From Termitomyces sp. T153 (lineage: Eukaryota; Basidiomycota; Agaricomycetes; Agaricales; Lyophyllaceae): 64,000 nucleotides of DNA. The stretch is taken from the NCBI GenBank assembly GCA_018296165.2, contig JACKQL020000055.1, positions 272,739-336,738 on the forward strand, given 5' to 3'. The notes under the pieces are model-generated. The model worked only from the letters and a program-made list of their open reading frames with translations. It did not search any database and was not told the origin of the DNA. The position numbers and the translations under genes are program-made. Positions within the stretch are counted from its first letter, which is position 1. Each line of letters starts with the position of its first letter. Shown here piece after piece: positions 45,112-58,254 of this stretch.

Positions 45112-46229
45112 AATAACTCAAATTAAGGTTTTTGGCAGAATGTCAGCCTGAACCAGACTGTATTAGAAATTGTACTATTTTGAGATACTCTCAGATCTTC
45201 TCAGAGCTAGTTTTTGCTGGGCCTAAACACTTATCCAAGGCATTCAACTGCCTCTTTGAATACCATCCTTCAATATGTCTCTTGCTTTTGGACTTGTAGC
45301 AAGACCTCATTGTACACTGGCAAACACAGATTTTTCAGTATTGACACATCCACCCAACTCAGCTGCTAGACCAACTCTTGAGCATAGTGCATAGATACTT
45401 GCAAATTTTGTAAAGACAGGGGTAACTGACATTGGCATAATCTACCATCCTCTTGTGTTTGAGAAAACCAATGAGGTTTACAGTAGTATAGCAATCCCTT
45501 CTGAGAGATTTGATGATGTGAATTTCATGTTGTGTCTTGGTCAAATTGCACCTACACTTCTACTTGAGATAAAATTAATTCCTACCACACAATGCCTTTC
45601 TGGCACTGTGTTATATGATGAGGATCTGAATGACATGTGAAAATTGCAAAAGCAGTCTATAAAGGCAAGGCAACTTCAACTTATGTACTTAGCATCTTGA
45701 AGATGGATTTTGAGTGTTTCAGCCATAGGTGGCTTGGAAGGTGGGAGAAAGGAAGGATCTCCCAATAATCTTGGCATTGTTCCTCCAAATTTGTTGACAC
45801 AGGAACTGTGATGGGACAAATAACATACCTGCAGTCCAATAACATAAGTCTGTGTCATAACCCTCCCAAATGAGCTGATGACCAGGACAACAATGTTTTA
45901 TATTTCTGTATTTCTGCAAAGGAAATATGGTCAAACCTCTCATAACCAATGACCATGATGACCAGAACTCCTTCAAACTGATGGGTCTTTGGTGTCCACC
46001 AACTTGGTTCATGGGAAAATTGAAGGAACCTCTGATACCTGATAATTGATGGGTCCAAGAGGGTGTCATAACTGATATTTTACCCAAGAAGTATAGATTT
46101 GGGATGAATAAATGGTGTTCTTCAACTCAGATGTGTGCATATGGATATCAATCATGAAATAACCATAATGATATGTCCAAAAATACATGAATAATTGAGA
46201 AATAATTAATTTCTGCCCCTCTAACACTC
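45112..46229. other. CpG-poor DNA between two decayed transposons
   Basis: Two short frames exist (45455-45640 +, 45719-46087 -), neither recognised. The minus-strand one contains WTHQLSGIRGSFNFPMNQVG, which looks like real but decayed coding sequence. Confidence 0.3.
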
Positions 46230-46827
46230 AAATACCAGATAATCCTCTTGAAAACATTGAAGCAGGTAGCTCACACCTAAAGTCAGAGATAAAGCCACAC
46301 AAACAAGATATTCTTGCATGAATTTTGAGGAAGGACAAGATCTCAAATACTGATGAGTTGTGGCTGGGCCATGACAGAAACCTGGTTGATGAAGAAAGAG
46401 TTGTAGTGCTTCTCAAAAAAGCTTCAGACCTTGATACCAGGTTGTCACAACTGGCTTCACACCAGAAAGCTATTATCAAATGACTGAATGAGCTTTGGAG
46501 TTTAGAAACAAAGGTTGATTCAAAGAGAAAGCACTATAAATCTATGATTACTGAGATTCCAGAGCTGAGATATTAATACTTGACAGGTCCTGAGAAATGC
46601 AATCTTAAGCCCCATGCAGGGAAGCAGGAAAAGAAACCAATTTTTACCAAAAAAGAAAATGCAACATTAAACCAGAAGATTGAAATCCTGGAATAGCATC
46701 ACAAATACAAGTCAAATAAAAGCAAGATTGCAACTTATTGGAATGAAAAGTATCCTAACCTGAAGCTTACACAACCACAAATTTCAGATTGGCTCAAAAT
46801 AGAGGATGAGCTTTGGAAATGATATGC
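46230..46827 (+). pseudogene. pogo/Fot-like transposase N-terminus (CENP-B-type HTH)
   Basis: FTKKENATLNQKIEILE, HHKYKSNKSKIATYWNEKYP and LKLTQPQISDWLK form the psq/CENP-B helix-turn-helix seen at the start of pogo-type transposases. The preceding 100 or so codons are helical and charged. Stops interrupt the frame. It ends in ELWK-YA at the LTR of element G, whose flank TATGC is the last pentamer. Confidence 0.65.
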
Positions 46828-46976
46828 TGTAACATTTCCATTATGGGTCACACAGCTTGTAGTTCACACTCCATAAGTCAAAACCAGTCATGATTCTGTC
46901 TATGAAGTATGAAGTAAGGTGCTGCCTTATGTGATTACAATAATGGTATTTATAGATAGTGTCAGGTAACACTACC

Positions 46977-47022
<46 letters not shown>

Positions 47023-47075
47023 AATTACACTAATATATTTGTGCAAGTAAGGAGTAGTAATGGTGCTCCATTACA
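46828..47075 (-). repeat. Short 3' LTR of element G (248 bp)
   Basis: On the minus strand it starts TGTAATGGAGC and ends AATGTTACA, with matching TGTAA/TTACA ends. It is preceded by a polypurine tract. It contains a (TAA)n microsatellite (46978-47021) and a TATA-like TATAAATACC (about 46950). No partner LTR was found at the other end of G. Confidence 0.7.
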
Positions 47076-47091
47076 TACTCCCCTTTTGAGT
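47076..47091 (-). other. Polypurine tract of element G
   Basis: The minus strand reads CTCAAAAGGGGAGTA directly before the TGTAATGG start of the LTR. Confidence 0.7.
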
Positions 47092-47968
47092 CCATTGATC
47101 AGACTCACAACAATAGTACAAAAGAAAAAGAGGGTGGGATATAGCATCCCACTCATGAGTCAGCACTGGGGCTCTGGACAGGTCTCTACATGATATAGCT
47201 ATAGGCTTGTACAGTCCTACAAGGGTAAGGGCATGGTTGAGTTCTGGCATGCTGCTCAAAGGTATGCCAGCAGGCATTGGTGGGCACTCAGGTTGCCCAC
47301 ATATGGATTTGATATTGTGAACTACATGTAGGAGTTCAGCTGGCCCATTTGTCCATTTGTGATGATGATGCTTTCTTGTTGCTGACAATATTGGCCCAGC
47401 ACTTGGAGATGACATTAGTTGTTTCACTTGAGCCACTAGTTCCAGCTTTAGCAGTGGCAGTAGCAGCAATGTTGATTGCTACAGTTGTATCTGAAAGGTC
47501 AGGGACAACTGGATTGGTTGTCTCTGAGCTGATAGAGGTGAGGGAAGAGGACTTCATGATGTAGTCCAGCTCCATCTCCTTTGTGGTTGTGTCCTCCAAG
47601 GATGTGATGAGAGTGGCAGATGGGCTGGGAGTAGTCCCAACAATAGTTGATGATGGCCCTGCCTCAGTTGGAGCTGCACCCAATGGAGGAGAGCTGAAAG
47701 ATGGCTACCCTGCTTCAGCCAAGGCAGTGTTTACCACCTCTGCAGGTTGTTGTAGGAGGTGAGTGAAGATGGCTGACTCCCCATAGCACAGCCATTCAGT
47801 TGTGTACAGTGGGAATTGACCAGGGCTCTCTTGAATTTGAAGGAGCACTCAGAAGCACTCCTAATTATTAGTGGTTGGAGTGTAGCACCCAGCATATTTG
47901 GCCAAGGCAGGAGGTTTGCCTATCAGTCTGAGCTTATGATGGCATTCATTGTTGACCTGCATGAACAG

Positions 47969-48671
47969 TGTCAGGTTCTGCTGACCTTGGAGGCTCAAAT
48001 TCACTAGGTGAGTCCTTACCAGGCAGACACAACATTCCACACATATAATCCATACTCCAGTGGGTTCCAGATGTGAGGAACTGATGAGGGTGAGTCTGGG
48101 GAGTGGTCTGAGTAAGTCCAGAAAACTCAGGGGAGTACTAAGGGTAGCATAAGCAAGGGGCAAGTACCAGGGTGTAGGGTACTAAGTTCCAAGAGTGGCT
48201 ATCAAGAAGGCAGGGTTGCTTGGGTCACATGAGAGAAGGGAGTGGGACTGGGGATTGATGAGAGTTCAGGTATAGAGTAATTAGTCCTTGCTCTGTGACT
48301 TAAATATGGTTGAGGGACCTCCTCTGAGATCATGGTCTGATAGTGGAGCTTGTTGGGCCACATGGGTTGGGTAGGTGTTGGGTCTGATCTGGTGCATAGG
48401 CTGCAGTGATACTCTGACATGGATCCATAATGCATGACATGCACTGAGAGCTAGGAGAAGCATCAGAGGCACCCAGGTGCTTGGTGGGGTTAGGAGAGTG
48501 ATGAGGCCACTGGGAAGGCACTAGAGTTTGCCAGAGAAGTATTGGGGTTTGCTATAGCAGGTGCTAGGGGTGGATGAAGGTTGGAGTGGTTTGAGGGGGC
48601 ATTGTTGACTACTCTGGGCTGTTGAGATTGTTCAGAATGAGGTCTGGAGATCTGTAGATGGGTCATGACCA
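47969..48671 (-). repeat. Solo LTR, A/B family, shortened (703 bp)
   Basis: Reverse orientation, TGTCAGGTTCTGC...GGTCATGACCA. Target duplication AACAG on both sides (47964-47968, 48672-48676). It lacks part of the LTR interior relative to A. CpG-free and old. Confidence 0.85.
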
Positions 48672-49450
48672 AACAGGTCAGCATGTAATGCACTCTCAGA
48701 TTAGCAGTGATCCAAACAGCATATGCTAAAGGTATATGCATGGTTTACCCATGTGGCAGGAATGCAATTCAGGAGGAGGTGATGAATCACCTCCATCTTG
48801 CTGAGGTTGTTGATTTGCATAGGCAGAATGTGCCAGCTAACCAGGGAGAATGTGTAGGGAGCAAAATGAAGTAAATTCCCTGACTTCCTCATAGTAGTCC
48901 TCAACCATGTCTTGATAGAGTCAGGAATTGGGCTGCAATCATAGCAAACAGCCTCATGCCATCTGCACATGTGGTGTAGTTGGCACTAGTGCCCAACCAA
49001 GTACATAGCTAAAAACTAATTGTTGGTCTATATGTAATGAAGCATTGATGGCCACATCTGAATACAAGTTCTGGGCACCTGGATGGCCATGGTGCAAAAT
49101 GTATTGCACCCACATGTTGATGTTGAAGTGTTGGCTGATTGGAACTTGATAAGTGCCACTCTCTGAGTACTATTGTCTGTAGAGCCCAGCATGGCCAATG
49201 ATCTAGAAGGCAAGGAGACCAGTTGCCAATGTCAGTTCCCTGTCAGGACCTATACCATTTCCCCCTTCTCTTCATCATTATCCAACCTCAGATTCTACAC
49301 AGTCCCTATCTAGATCTCAGCCACACTCCCAGATCTCAGCCACACTCCTGTTTCAGCCACATCCAGGTCCTAGCCACCCCTAGGACCACTGTTCCTGTTC
49401 TAGATCATTCCCACAGGCCCAGATCACTTCTACAGGTTCCAGATCACTTC

Positions 49451-51785
49451 TGTCACAACCCACTCCCAGACCTTCAGACCCCTTTCCAAGCCACCCTGCT
49501 TCTTCAGAGTGTCCCTCCAACACCCCCTCAGCTCACTCCAACCTTTGTTCACCCACAGCACCTGCCCTGGCTAACTTTGATACTTCCTTGGCAAACCCTG
49601 ATGACCTCCTGGCAAACTCTGACATGTCCCTTGCAGGCCCCATCATTTCTCCTTCTCCCTCCAAGCCCCCAGGCCTCTCTGACATCTCTCCTGATCCAGG
49701 CACATGTTGCTAACTTGTTCTCTCAACCTACCCAACCACTCTGGAACTTACCAATGACTATGAGGCAGACTGCATTCCTATTAACTCCCATCAGTATATC
49801 ACTGCAGCCCATCAACTGATCATAACCAACACCTACCAACTCCATGCAGCCTCAACAAGCCCTGCCACCAGACTTGCTATCCCTGGAGGAGTTCCAGTAG
49901 CTAGTATATAAGTTATAGAGTAGCATCTGTTACACTAGTCTTGATATTACCTGTAGTTACTGTTTCTTGTTACATTTGTTTCTGTTATGTTTCCTGGTCT
50001 TGCCTCAATTTATATCTCTAGTCTTGAGTCTCTTCAATCTATCTCATTTTTATCTCTGTCTTGTATTGACTCTATCTCATCTCACCTATCTCTATTTCCT
50101 TTATCATTGCCTAAGTTCCTTTCAGCCCTAATCCCATTACAAACTCCAATCATACAATTATGACTCCAAAACATTCATAATTAAATCTGGACCTTGCTCT
50201 ATGCTCAGCCCTGGAATCCATCAACATCAACTGATCCTCCATCAATCTCTGGCCCTGCTCTCATCACTTGCATAGCCTCTGCTTGCCCCACAATCTGTAT
50301 ATTTGCCTCCAGACTTGTACCTGAGTCTTTCCTTCAGCCCAACATTACTTTGTACCTTGTCTTAAACTTCCCCAGACCACCCTGGACTTACTTGGACCAT
50401 CCCCTCTAGCTTATTTTTGCAAGTATCCAAAGTCTGATGATAAAACCCAATTGTTGCTGGGCACCATTTTCAGCATTTCTGATTGAACAGCAGCTGACTA
50501 GAATTCCATATAACCATGCACAAGTCATGCCACTTCTCATGTGTAGTCTAGCCCCAAGATCTGGAATAATGTAGCCTTTGCACAAGATTTTAGCAACCAC
50601 AAGACCTCTGGATCACAAGCTTCATCATGTGGAGTCTAGCCTTTGTACCTAGAATGATAAAGCCAAGACCTTCACTAGCAACAACAACACCTCTTCTCAA
50701 AAATGGATATATTAAAGGCCATGTAACTTCTTACTCATCATTTTTCTTGTCTTGCTTACAAACATACCTGAACTGCATCTACACTTCAGACATTGACATT
50801 AGATATTCTCAATTTTTTGTTACTGACATTTATCATACATCTTGTCAACATTGCGAATGAATACTTGGTTACCATACTGACATCCAGTATGTATCAGGGA
50901 CACTTTGGCAGATGCCATTGCTGGCAGCAACTATCATTTCCTTTCTAAATACTATACCTACAAACAGTATAAATATTGCCTGTACATAGAGACAGAAACA
51001 ACAAGAACAGAGTATTGTTCTACTCATTATTTCTCAGCTTACCAGCTTCAGATTTCTTATTGCTCTCTTTCATCATTGCCAATGACTTAGCAACAAGTCT
51101 TGTCAACCTCATAACAGTATAAATATTGTCTGTACATAGAGACAGAAACAACAAGAACAGAGTATTGTTCTACTCATTAGTTCTCAGCTTACCAGCTTCA
51201 GATTTCTTATTGCTCTCTTTCATCATTGCCAATGACTTAGCAACAAGTCTTGTCAACCTCATACTTGATCTAGCATGGGTGCTGACTGCAGGTGCTCTTA
51301 GTGTTATTACAACTTAGCAATGCTAGCAACTATGGCTAGTGACTAGTTTGCATTTGTCTTCCAGTTCACATAAACTTCATTCCTTGTTCCCCACTCCCTT
51401 TCTATCACTTAGTTATCTTTTCCTAGCAACTCTTTTGTCTTGGTCCCTTTCTCCTTCTATTTTCCAGTGACCTTTCATCACTGTCTAGCAAATTAAGCTA
51501 GCAATAGCAACACTTTTCATTTGACTCCTCATTCCCTTCACATTGATCAGCTCTTGCTTTCTGGGACCATTACTGACTTGCCCCTATTAACCTCCTATTG
51601 CCAGCTACCCTATCTAGTTGCCAGTGCTTATGTCTTCTTTCTGGTTTCCTGCATAGCAGCTAGGCAGCATAGGAGCACATCACTGGACCTCTCCAGGATG
51701 CTAGGTTATAAGTGCAGGACATTGTGTCTGCCTAGTAAGGACTCACCCAGTTAAGCTGAGCCCCCGTGGTCAGTGGAACCTGACA
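49451..51785 (+). repeat. Solo LTR, A/B family, interrupted by a D-type LTR
   Basis: TGTCACAACCCACTCC...GGAACCTGACA with perfect target duplication ACTTC (49446-49450 and 51786-51790). The D-type LTR at 50438-51682 splits it. Without that insertion it is about 1.09 kb, close to LTR A and LTR B. Confidence 0.9.
50438..51682 (+). repeat. Solo LTR of the D family inside the preceding LTR
   Basis: The ends TGAT...ATCA agree with the LTR at 4412-5923. The flanks are CTGA and CTGG, a 4-bp duplication with one transition. It contains a 150-bp tandem duplication (50964-51113 and 51114-51263), each unit including the TATA-like CAGTATAAATATTG. Confidence 0.8.
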
Positions 51786-53905
51786 ACTTCCAACTGTCCC
51801 AGATTACTCCCACTCTCTCATGGTAATGTGAGCACACTGTTCACAAATGATCTCTAAGATCAGCCTTAGCTGCTCTGGGTCCATGGGCATCCTTTGAGGA
51901 GCCCATCTACATAGTTGTTCATATTGTGGAAAGATATGTGATATCTCCACCATCTTGGTTAACTGGGCAAAGACCACATTGGTCATTGGCAACCAATATC
52001 ATCCCCCTGCAAAATGCCCTAGTTTTCTAGCTGTCTGCAAGGCAGCTGGGCAGTGTATTATTTAGTTGCTTGAGGTCCATCTTGAACCTCTCAGCATCAA
52101 TAGCTAACAGCTGCTGGGCATTAGCACTGTGCTTCCTTCAAGGACATGCTGCATTGTTGTCATCCAACTCACTCTTCAAAAGTCACCTCTTAGAGGTAGC
52201 AATGTCATCATCATTATTGCTCCCTAAGTCTGAGGCAGCTGCTATGCCAGCTGCAGCTTGAAAAGCTTGCACTTGAGTGATAAAGTACTCTTTATCATGA
52301 GGGTCCCAATGCACTGTTGGGATGTGCTCATAAGATAGAGTGACAGGAATGGTATAAGTTCTTGGCTTAAGGATCTCAATTGTTTCTTCCCCTGCATCCT
52401 GTGGCACATACACTGGAAAGGCCACTAGGGTGGCAATGACCGCTGGGCTTTCTGCCACATATACAGACATAGCTGGCTTCACAGAGCCAGCTTTAACATT
52501 GCTGGCCTTGACAATGCAGCCCTGGTAGTGAGTTCTCCAAAGTCTGGGTGCACATCCATCAACTGCTTGTCACTAGCAGGTACTATGTCATCATAGGGCA
52601 TCAGAAGTGCTCTCTGGGTCAATGATCACTCATCAAACACAGAAGGCTTGGTATGAGCCTTCTTAGCCTTTGGAAGCTGAGGAGGAGATGCAACATGCTT
52701 CTACTTCCCCAGTGCTGACTGGAAGAGGTCTGATCAGGTCTCATCCCTCTGGTTCCTGACAACATCAAATTTGTTCAGAAGTTGAGATAGTGCAAGTTGC
52801 ACTACAGGATTCTTGAGGACATTTGGCCCAACCTCCTCCAGTACTCTGGCATTGTGCAGACACTGAAGGTGAGCAATTTGCTCATCCATAGTTGTGGAGG
52901 GTTCAGGCTGCTTAGCTTTGCCCTTCCCCTTTTCTTTCACAGAGAAGTGTTGCTTGACTGTCTTCCAGGTGGTTGGTGGGGAGGTCTCACCTTCTCTTGC
53001 CAGTGCAGGTGGCAATGTTGCAGTTGCCTTCTCTTTTCTTTAATTCACTGGGGTGGCTGCTAAGCACCCTAATGTGCTTGAAGACAAATATGGTGCATTT
53101 GACAGATGCACCATAGTAGGCAGAGGTAGGTATGACCACTGTGGAGGGGCCAACAACTCCATCAGTGCTGTAATCAACACTGGTTTGTCATCATCCATCT
53201 CCATTGCCTCCAATGATGATGGCACAGGAACTGGGATCCCTACTTGTGATGAAATAGTGGCAGGTCATCATTGACCTGCCATGCCTGTTGCTTGGCCAGG
53301 TCCAGCCACTGGCACTGGAGCCACAGGGAGCTGTGGCACCAGATACTGCTGAAACTCCTGTGACCACACAGGCTGTAGAGCCACAGGGTAACCAGAGTTC
53401 ACTGGTGGCAGAGGCCTAGGTCCTCCACATCCTCATCCTACTCTGCAATGTTGCAGGAACATATAGCATCCCCACATTGGCAACTGTTGCATTGCCATGC
53501 CATAGCTTGGTGGGGCCACCTCTCCTAGCACCACTCCTGGTCCTGCTCTCATGAGCCTTGTGTTCTTTGTGGCTGCTCTCCTCATCATTGGGGGTGCTAT
53601 GTTTCCTGGCACCAACCCTGCTCCTGACTTCTCCAGCCCTGGGGGTACTCTACTCCCCAGTACTCCTCCCCCTCTTGAGTTCTGACCAGAGCTCAACAAA
53701 TCCTCAGGCAGAGTTGCATCTGCCTCACCTAGCTGTATTTTTTTCTTGCCCATTGAGCAAGAAGTCTCCTCATACTGAGTTGGCAGTCACACCAACATGG
53801 TAGCAGAAGACAAGGAGTAGTTGACTTTATGGCCAGCAAAAAAAGTGGCTGACATAATATTTGATGGCTGCCAGCTCAGCAGCCTCCCCTAGCTTCTGGG
53901 CTAAG

Positions 53906-56900
53906 TTAATTTGACTTTGTTCTTTGAACCAGCTGTGCAGGGTGCCAGACACTCCACAGCTCTGAATACCTATCAAGTGCCTCAAGATCCTTGCAGCTTG
54001 CAAGGGACTTCCAAGTGGTGTCCCCTAGACTCCAACAAACCTCAAACTTGAGATTTGTTCCCTTCCATTGATGACCTATCAGGTGATCAACAAACCATTC
54101 TTGATTGTCTGGCATGCCAAAGTTGTATAGCTCTGGCATTGCTCTGTTAGGGGACAGCCTATTGCTGCTGGTCTTATACAGTCACAGCAGCAACACATGG
54201 AACTTAGGATGTATCCTTCATTCCTAGAGTGCCATTGGTCACTCCAATACATAATTGGAGGTTTCATTATAGGCTTTCAATGTTTTGTATGGCCCAACCC
54301 ACTTAGGGCATAGCTTCTTAGCTCTACTGCTTGGGAAGTTGAGGTTCTTTGTCAAAAGGTACACCACCACACATTTCTCCAACTCTGGATCCAGTTGACA
54401 ATGTGAATTAGAAGTATGCTTCCAAAAGATGTGTGCTTCAATTATTGCATCCTGTGCAGCAGCCAAGTTCTCCAAAGCTTGGTGAGCAAACTGCTTGATT
54501 CCTTTGGGGATCACAGAATCCAACCAAATCTCCTTCATCATCAATGGTGTGTACCCACTGTTCAACTTGAACAGTGCATACCTTGTCATTTCAGATATAC
54601 TTGCATTAATTGCAAATTCAGTCAGGTATATTTGACTTAGCCAGTCCTTCTGATCTGGGCACAGGACCATGTGCCAGATCTGACTGACATTCCTATTGGC
54701 ACACTTGATTTGTCTATCCATTTGCAGGTAGAAGGACATAGACATTAGCAGCTATACTCCTAATAGCTTGTTTGATATGAACTTGGAATCTCTGTTGCTG
54801 ACAATTGAGCTTAGGAGACTGTGGAGTCTCACAATCTCTTGCATGTAAACCCATGACAGCTGCAACACCATCATGGTTGTGTTACTTGACATGCAACAAA
54901 TAACTACCCATAGGTAGTTATACTCCTTGGACTCAGGGAATGGACCTATGGATGCCATACCTATTGAGTCCCATGGCTTTACTGGCACAGGTAGGGAATG
55001 TAACTTCCCCCAAAGGAGCTGATTGCTCCCTTTTGCCCACTGGCACAGTTGGCAGGTAGCACAGAATTCTTGTGCATCTGCCACCACAGTTGGCCACCAG
55101 TACCAACAATGGATATATTCCATCATTCTCTGGGCCAAAATGCCTAACCATGCTATGTGCTTGGTCAAGTAACTTGGTCACTACTTCCCATTCACAAGGT
55201 ATACACAACACCCATGAGGTTAGTGGTCCAAATTAGTTTGTCTGCCAATCTGAAGGACTTATAGTCCTTTGGCCAATTCAGTCTCTCAGCAAAGAGCTTG
55301 TCTTTGCTATACAGGGCTTGAATCTGATGGAGAAACACTTCATCAGAATGATCCCATGGTTGTGGTTCATTGGCCATCCCTAGGATGGCCTCTCCTAGGG
55401 TCATGTCATCCTGACCTTTAGGGCCTAGTGAGCCCTGTTGGGCTTGGACTGACTCATCTATGCTGTCATTAATGTTGGCAAGAACCTGTGCTTCCACATC
55501 ACAAAGTTTGTGATGATCCCACACCTGCTGGCTTCTGTGGCTAGCTAGGTCCATTGCAGAGCATGTGAATCTGATCCAGCTGAGGCTGCATTTCTTGCAG
55601 GCATGTAGGGGGCAAATCATCCCCCTCTGGGTTGAGTCATACATCTGCCTATACATAGTCATAGATGTAGTGCACATCTCAAGACAAGTCACTCTCAAAG
55701 TAGTGGGATAAGCAGTCCACTACCTTATTGAGCTCTCCTTTGACATAAGTAATATTGAAGTTGAATCTTGACATGTAGTCCATCCATTGCTGTTAGTGTA
55801 GAGACAGATTCTGTTGAATTTTCAAAAACTCAAGGGCTTTATGATCCATAATTGCATGGATCTTATATCCTAGAAGCTTGTCCTCCCATTTAGGGAGTGC
55901 TTCTAGGAAGTTCATGCACAGCATAGTTTTTCTGTGCATTGGTGAACTCTTTTGACATGAGTCTGGTTGGACAACACTTCTGCCAGCTAGGTCCTTGACC
56001 ATACATTGCTCCAACACCTGTCTTTGAGGCATTGCAAGTTAGCCATATGGGATCCTCATGATGAAGATCAATTGGCTAGATGATAGGTGTTTTGGCACAG
56101 ATTTGCTTGATCATGTTAAACACCATTGGTGGATGGGGCACCAGTGAAATGGCAATTCAACTTGTTTATGTCAGGATGTATTCCCTGCAAATTGATGATA
56201 TGGCAAAGGCACTCTATGTGATTGACATACAGCTCACACTTCGTCCATTTGGTGTAGAGCTTGTTCTTGCATAGTCTTTCAAAGACTATCCTGAGGTGCC
56301 CTTTGTGTTCCTCAGTATTGTTGAAATATACATGCATCCACTTTCCAATGATGTCCCTAAAAATGGACATCATTAGTCATTGGAATGTTGCTGGCACATT
56401 ACAATTGCCAATCTGCATGATGTTACTGTAATATGTACCAGTGATGGTTATAAATGCTGTTTCAGTACATCTGTAGGATGTATTCTCACCTGCTCATATA
56501 TATCTGTAAGGTCAAAAATACAGGTGTACAAGCCACATCTTTCCAAATGACCTCCTGATTTGGTAAGGGTGTCACATCCTTAACTGTGTTATCATGGCAT
56601 TAATACACATCTAATGCCATCTGCAAGGAGCCATCTTTGTTGGGAATGCACAATAGCAATGCAGCCTGATCAGCCCCACATGGCTCCCACCACTTTGCTC
56701 ACACATAGCAGTTGACTATCTCCTACAGTTGCTGCTGAAGTGACTTAGGACACCTCAGCATGGAGTACAAGTAATGTTTGGCTTCATCTATAAGATTTAT
56801 CTCATGGTTGACCTCATGCCATAGAGGAAGTTCCTCTTTTGTACCATTGACAATATCCTGAAATTTGTCATACCACTGCTGTCAAAGGCATAGAATATTG

Positions 56901-57774
56901 CCTTCTGTCAGCTTGAAAGGCCAAGCCTTCTCCATGTCTGCTTTAAGCCAAGGGCATTGTTTGTCCTTGGCTAGCTTTGAAGGTGGCACTACCCTTGCAT
57001 ACTTGTCCTGCAAGGCCATTAAATGAACCTCTGATTTGTCTGGAATCTTTGACAGTGTAGGACAACATTCTGTCCTACACCTTATTTCACTCCACAAGTA
57101 TTTAAACTTGCAAGGCTCAGATATTTCATCTTCCATAACCATTATCTAAAATTTGGCAGCAGGAGTTACTTGTCTTACCCCTTGTTTCCATGTCAAGTCT
57201 GCAATGACCTGATTCCATTCCAGTGGCATACACAGGTGCATGCCCATTTGAGGGTTGGCTTTGGGATCAGTCTGTCCCAAATCCTTTGTTCCTTGGATCT
57301 AGAAGGATCAGTCTGATCCTTTTTACTCAACTGCTGCACTACCTCCACTCTAGGATGTAATTGTACAGCTGGTTTCAATGCACCTGATGGCTGTGCTATC
57401 CTTTGCTGAAGAGTACCTTGATACTCTTCCTCCAGGACTAGCAGAGATGAGTGGCCATCAGAGAGGCTATTAGCCACCCACAGCCCATTCTCATCCTCTG
57501 CCTCTTTTACAGTGGGCCATCCTGGTCCAACAGCTAGTCAGGGGTGTTCATCACAATGCTTCTCCACTGTACAGAAGCATTGTGTGCATCCATCCACATC
57601 CTCCAGCTCCAATTTATGAGCTGGAGCAGCTACCCCATCAATGACTACTTGGTCATTCTGAAGGTCCAAGAGGACGTTATGGGCCCTCATGAATGGCATC
57701 CCTACAATCATGTAGTAGTGACCAAAGTTAGCAATGTCCACATAGACATTGCAATACTCACCAGGAACCTTCAT
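53906..57774 (-). pseudogene. Element G: protease, RT, RNase H, integrase, chromodomain
   Basis: Minus-strand order: protease C-terminus (GHYYMIVGMPFMRAHNVLLD, about 57700); linker; RT with YTKWTKCELY and ECLCHIINLQGIHPD (about 56200-56300), in which the YxDD box is deleted; RNase H piece (AIMDHKALEF, about 55830); HHCC region (CATCQLCQWAKG, about 55050); integrase core (SIVSNRDSKF, about 54790); GPY module (PKWVGPYKTLKAY, about 54280); chromodomain (EWFVDHLIGHQWKG, LKFEVCWSLGDTTWKS, about 54010-54110). A Ty3 chromovirus of a different lineage from B. Numerous frameshifts; CpG-poor. gag and the 5' LTR are missing at the right end. Confidence 0.88.
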
Positions 57775-57945
57775 TGGTCACCCTGGCTCTGTAGTTCACA
57801 ATGGACCAACTTCCAATCATTTTCAGCTGCAGAGTGATTGCTGTGGCCAATGGGGCTACACATATCCTAGCCACATGGGCAAATGATGGTGTGAGTCTAG
57901 AGGTAGTACTCTTGGAATATGCTCTTCTAGTCTGGAAAATGAGAT

Positions 57946-58224
57946 GTGAGTGGAAGATCCAGAGAAGCAGACTCAGAAGCCATTCTCACAGAAAAGAAAA
58001 TTGAGATCAGATGGACAAACACGATGTCGAGGAGGATAAAGCTGGACTGCCTATTTTTGGATGAGAGTAGATACGGCAGCAGAGCCCTCGACAAGAAGCT
58101 AGTTGCAGATGCTTGGCTCGAGATAATAAAAGGAAGCGAGACATGCCCAAGCAGGGCATGGAAGTCAGCAAATAGAGTTTTAGTGGGTATGGGGGTGAAA
58201 CGCCCCCCGGGCCGCAACCATTAG
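57946..58224 (+). other. Open frame of 92 codons at the repeat/host border
   Basis: It contains KLDCLFLDESRYGSRALDKK and WLEIIKGSETCP. CpG frequency rises to normal near 58020 within this frame, so only its second half is host-like DNA. Not recognised; it could be a truncated gene or a piece of another retroelement. Confidence 0.3.
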
Positions 58225-58254
58225 ACACGGCCTGAGGTTCTCATCCTGACTTAG

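Larger units (their letters stand above)
47092..53800 (-). pseudogene. Element G: large accessory region behind the chromodomain
   Basis: Once two solo LTR insertions are removed, about 3.7 kb of decayed minus-strand coding sequence lies between pol and the 3' LTR, in the same direction as pol. The visible pieces run from MGKKKIQLGEADATLPEDLL (53750) through a Pro/Gln/Val-rich part, MEMDDDKPVLITALMELLAP (about 53200), EKGKGKAKQPEPS, ILKNPVVQLALSQ (about 52810) and PRTYTIPVTLSYEH (about 52350) to SICGQPECPPMP (about 47300). A partial second copy is at 28134-29150, so the sequence was mobile. No known domain was recognised. It could be a gag-like or accessory protein. Confidence 0.5.
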
